Part shown: piece after piece, positions 5,123 through 6,973 of the stretch
How positions within the stretch are numbered: the first letter of the stretch is position 1
Layout of the letters: each line of letters starts with the position of its first letter
Assembly (NCBI GenBank): GCA_031255695.1
Contig: JAIRSA010000165.1
Span: forward strand, 1-6,973
Source of the DNA: Eubacteriales Family XIII. Incertae Sedis bacterium
GTDB lineage: Bacteria > Bacillota > Clostridia > Peptostreptococcales > Anaerovoracaceae
DNA: 6,973 nt
Direction of reading: 5' to 3'
The notes under the pieces: generated by a model
Databases searched by the model: none
What the model saw: only the letters and a program-made list of their open reading frames with translations
What the model was told of the DNA's origin: nothing
Position numbers and translations under genes: made by a program

Positions 5123-6301
5123 ATGAGAAAGATCAAATGGGTTATAGGCGTGGCGGTATTAGTTGTTGTCGCAGGGGGGATCTTCTTCCTGACGGCGGCG
5201 GCTGGCGACAAGGCGGCGCCGATCAGCTTTGTGGAGCTTCATCCGGAAGAACTGGCCAACAGCATCAGCGTGAAGGGGAGGGTGGAAAGCGTAGAGAAGA
5301 CGGACGTATACACGACGCTGGGGCTTGTGGCTAAAGAGGTCAGGGTTAAGGCAGGGGAAAGCGTGGAAGAGGGCCAGGTGCTGTGCGTGCTGGACACGGA
5401 GAGCCTGGAACTCAGCATAGCGCAGCAGAAAGCGGAGCTGCGCATGTCGCAGCAGAGCGGCATGAGCGGCCTTTCGGGCGCGCAGCTGGAGCTGGATATA
5501 AAGAAGGCCGCGGCCGAAAGCTGCAAGAGCCTGTACGAGGCCGGCGCGATCTCCAAGGACGCGTACGACCAGGCGGAGAATGCCTACGCCGCCGCGAAGA
5601 TCAGGTACGAAGAGGCGCTCGCCGGGCTTGACAGCACGACGGATGTCAGGTCGATCGCCATACGCCAGCTGGAAAACCAGGTCAGGGACGCCGTCATAAA
5701 GGCGCCTGTGCGCGGCACCGTCACCGCTGTGTACGCAAAGGAAGGCGCGCCTGGGTCTGGGCTGCTCTTCGTCATAGAGGATACGGAGCGCCTCCAGGTG
5801 TCGACGTCCATAAAGGAATACGATGCCGTGAACGTGGAGCTCGGCATGGATGTCGACATCAGGGCCGACTCGGTGGGGGATGCCGTGTACGAAGGGCGGG
5901 TCAGCAAGCTCGATCCGGCAGCGGCCAAGAACGCGGCCGGGGAGACCGCCGCGCTGTCGGACGCCGAGTTCGGCGCACAGGTCGAGATCCTGTCGCCGGG
6001 CGTGGATCTGAAGATCGGCATGGAGGTCAGGATGGAGATAATGCTTGAGAAGAAGGACGGCGTCTTCGGGGTGCCGTACGACGCAGTCACGATGGACGCC
6101 GGCGGGGAGGAGGCCGTGTTCGCCGTGTCGGACGACGGGCAGGGCGGCTACATTGCGAAGAGGATCCCTGTAGACACAGGCATGGAGACGGATTTCTATG
6201 TGGAGATCGCCGGCAGCGGGCTCTACGAGGGCATCAGGGTGATCAGCGACGCGTCCGACGTGCATGACGGCATGGCGGTGTCGATAGGGCAGGAGGGTTA
6301 G
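5123..6301 (+). CDS. Membrane fusion protein of an ABC efflux system (HlyD/MacA-like periplasmic adaptor family)
   Basis: A 392-residue membrane-anchored adaptor. One N-terminal membrane helix (about residues 6-27, after RKIK) holds it in the cytoplasmic membrane with the rest outside. The first biotinyl-lipoyl half follows (about 48-92, with VRVKAGESVEEGQVLCVLD). Then comes a helical hairpin (about 93-188, rich in Ala/Gln/Glu) and the second lipoyl half (191-208, VIKAPVRGTVTAVYAKEG). The beta-barrel and membrane-proximal domains complete the protein to the C-terminus. It would link the ATPase/permease pair encoded downstream to the outside. The start at ATG 5123 is supported by AGGAGGAGG at 5109-5117. 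The frame is open back to a TTG at 5036, but those 29 residues are implausible. The next gene starts four bases after its stop, so the two are co-transcribed. The substrate is unknown; drugs, peptides and lipoproteins are all exported by relatives. YknX-like and MacA-like names are both possible. Confidence 0.9.
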   Translation: MRKIKWVIGVAVLVVVAGGIFFLTAAAGDKAAPISFVELHPEELANSISVKGRVESVEKTDVYTTLGLVAKEVRVKAGESVEEGQVLCVLDTESLELSIAQQKAELRMSQQSGMSGLSGAQLELDIKKAAAESCKSLYEAGAISKDAYDQAENAYAAAKIRYEEALAGLDSTTDVRSIAIRQLENQVRDAVIKAPVRGTVTAVYAKEGAPGSGLLFVIEDTERLQVSTSIKEYDAVNVELGMDVDIRADSVGDAVYEGRVSKLDPAAAKNAAGETAALSDAEFGAQVEILSPGVDLKIGMEVRMEIMLEKKDGVFGVPYDAVTMDAGGEEAVFAVSDDGQGGYIAKRIPVDTGMETDFYVEIAGSGLYEGIRVISDASDVHDGMAVSIGQEG

Positions 6302-6305
6302 GCAT

Positions 6306-6973
6306 ATGAGGCGCAACAGCAATGTGATAGACATGAAGGGCATTGTCAAGTCATTCTACATAGGCACGCCCAATGAGCTGCGTATCCTGAAGGGCATTGA
6401 CATTGCCGTGAGCGAAGGCGAGTTCGTATCTGTGGTCGGCCAGTCCGGTTCGGGGAAATCGACCCTCATGAACATAATCGGCGCCCTGGACAGGCCGACC
6501 GCCGGGCAATACAGCCTCGACGGCGCGGATACAAGCAGGCTGAACGACAACGAGCTTTCTGACATCCGCAACCGCAAGATCGGCTTCGTGTTCCAGACAT
6601 TCAACCTGATACCGAGGAGCAACGCGCTGAGGAATGTCGAGCTGCCTATGCTCTACAACGGCGTGGGCGCTTCGGAACGCTCCCGGCGCGCGAAGGAGCT
6701 GCTGGGGATGGTGGGCATGGGCGACAGGCTGGGGCATCTGCCCAACGAGCTGTCCGGGGGGCAGAAGCAGCGCGTGGCCATAGCGCGGGCCATGGCGAAC
6801 AACCCGTCTATCATACTGGCGGACGAGCCGACCGGGGCGCTGGACTCCGAGACCGGGAGGCTGGTAATGGATCTGTTCCACGAGCTCCACGAGAGGGAGG
6901 GGAAGACCATAGTGCTGATCACCCACAACGGCGAGCTGGCCGCAGAGACGGAGCGGGTGATAACCATCAAGGA
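6306..6973 (+). CDS. ABC transporter ATP-binding protein (MacB/LolD-type), truncated by window end
   Basis: 222 complete codons are visible from ATG 6306 and the frame is still open at the last base, so the C-terminus lies outside the window. Nucleotide-binding motifs are complete: Walker A GQSGSGKST (residues 45-53), Q-loop Gln97 in FVFQTFNLIP, signature LSGGQ (149-153), Walker B IILADEP (169-175, catalytic Glu174), D-loop GALD (177-180) and the switch His207 in ITHN. The sequence style (FQTFNLIPRSNALRNVELPM) is that of the MacB/LolD/YknY subfamily of ATPases that work with an FtsX-like permease and an adaptor protein. The ribosome binding site AGGAGGG (6291-6297) lies within the last codons of the fusion-protein gene, implying coupled translation. 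The ATPase should power the exporter at the cytoplasmic face. A permease gene is expected next but cannot be seen. Confidence 0.95.
   Translation, partial: MRRNSNVIDMKGIVKSFYIGTPNELRILKGIDIAVSEGEFVSVVGQSGSGKSTLMNIIGALDRPTAGQYSLDGADTSRLNDNELSDIRNRKIGFVFQTFNLIPRSNALRNVELPMLYNGVGASERSRRAKELLGMVGMGDRLGHLPNELSGGQKQRVAIARAMANNPSIILADEPTGALDSETGRLVMDLFHELHEREGKTIVLITHNGELAAETERVITIK

Noticed and set aside
5159..6349. Long open frame of 396 codons on the - strand
   Set aside because: It lies opposite the fusion-protein gene, is rich in His/Arg/Leu as expected from the complement of GC-rich codons, has no recognisable domain and no ribosome binding site.
1..6973. CRISPR arrays, tRNA or rRNA genes, insertion sequences
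   Set aside because: No regularly spaced repeats, no tRNA-like cloverleaf or CCA end, no rRNA segments, no transposase and no terminal inverted repeats were seen.

Overview
The window reads as chromosomal DNA of an anaerobic, probably clostridial (Bacillota) bacterium with fairly high GC. The reasons are strong GGAGG-type ribosome binding sites, a FeoB whose membrane-domain motifs match clostridial FeoB as I recall it, a stand-alone EAL-HDOD protein of the YuxH type, two tandem FeoA genes, and an ABC/membrane-fusion pair of a kind common in Bacillota. Heavy use of ATA (Ile) and AGG (Arg) codons despite the GC-rich background is a noticeable codon signature. I cannot name the genus, and a diderm relative is not excluded.

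Layout. (1) 1-148: a sigma-A-like promoter and short leader. (2) 149-1381: an EAL-HDOD signalling protein. (3) 1382-1921: about 540 bases with no credible gene. Its first 300 bases are GC-rich and carry short tandem doublets. Near its end is a strong promoter (TTGACA-17-TATGAT), with a 12-base palindrome just downstream of the -10, followed by a leader of about 195 nt. (4) 1922-4848: the ferrous iron uptake operon feoA1-feoA2-feoB, closed by a clear intrinsic terminator at 4901-4940. (5) 4941-5122: a regulatory region with two palindromes, a candidate promoter and two mutually exclusive hairpins ending at a ribosome binding site. (6) 5123-6973: an efflux-type operon with a membrane fusion protein followed by a MacB/LolD-type ABC ATPase cut by the window edge. 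The permease is presumably next, outside the window.

How they work together: FeoB is the GTP-driven Fe(II) membrane channel, and the two small SH3-like FeoA proteins are its probable cytosolic partners. The fusion protein and ATPase would form the periplasm/cell-surface and motor parts of a MacAB-like exporter. The EAL-HDOD protein has its own promoter and no evident functional link to either operon. All genes lie on the + strand.

I see no previously undescribed multi-gene system here. The points most worth a second look are regulatory (palindromes and leader hairpins in front of feo and the efflux operon) and one protein feature: a Cys-x-Cys replacement in the normally well-conserved segment after the GCGVPG motif of FeoB.
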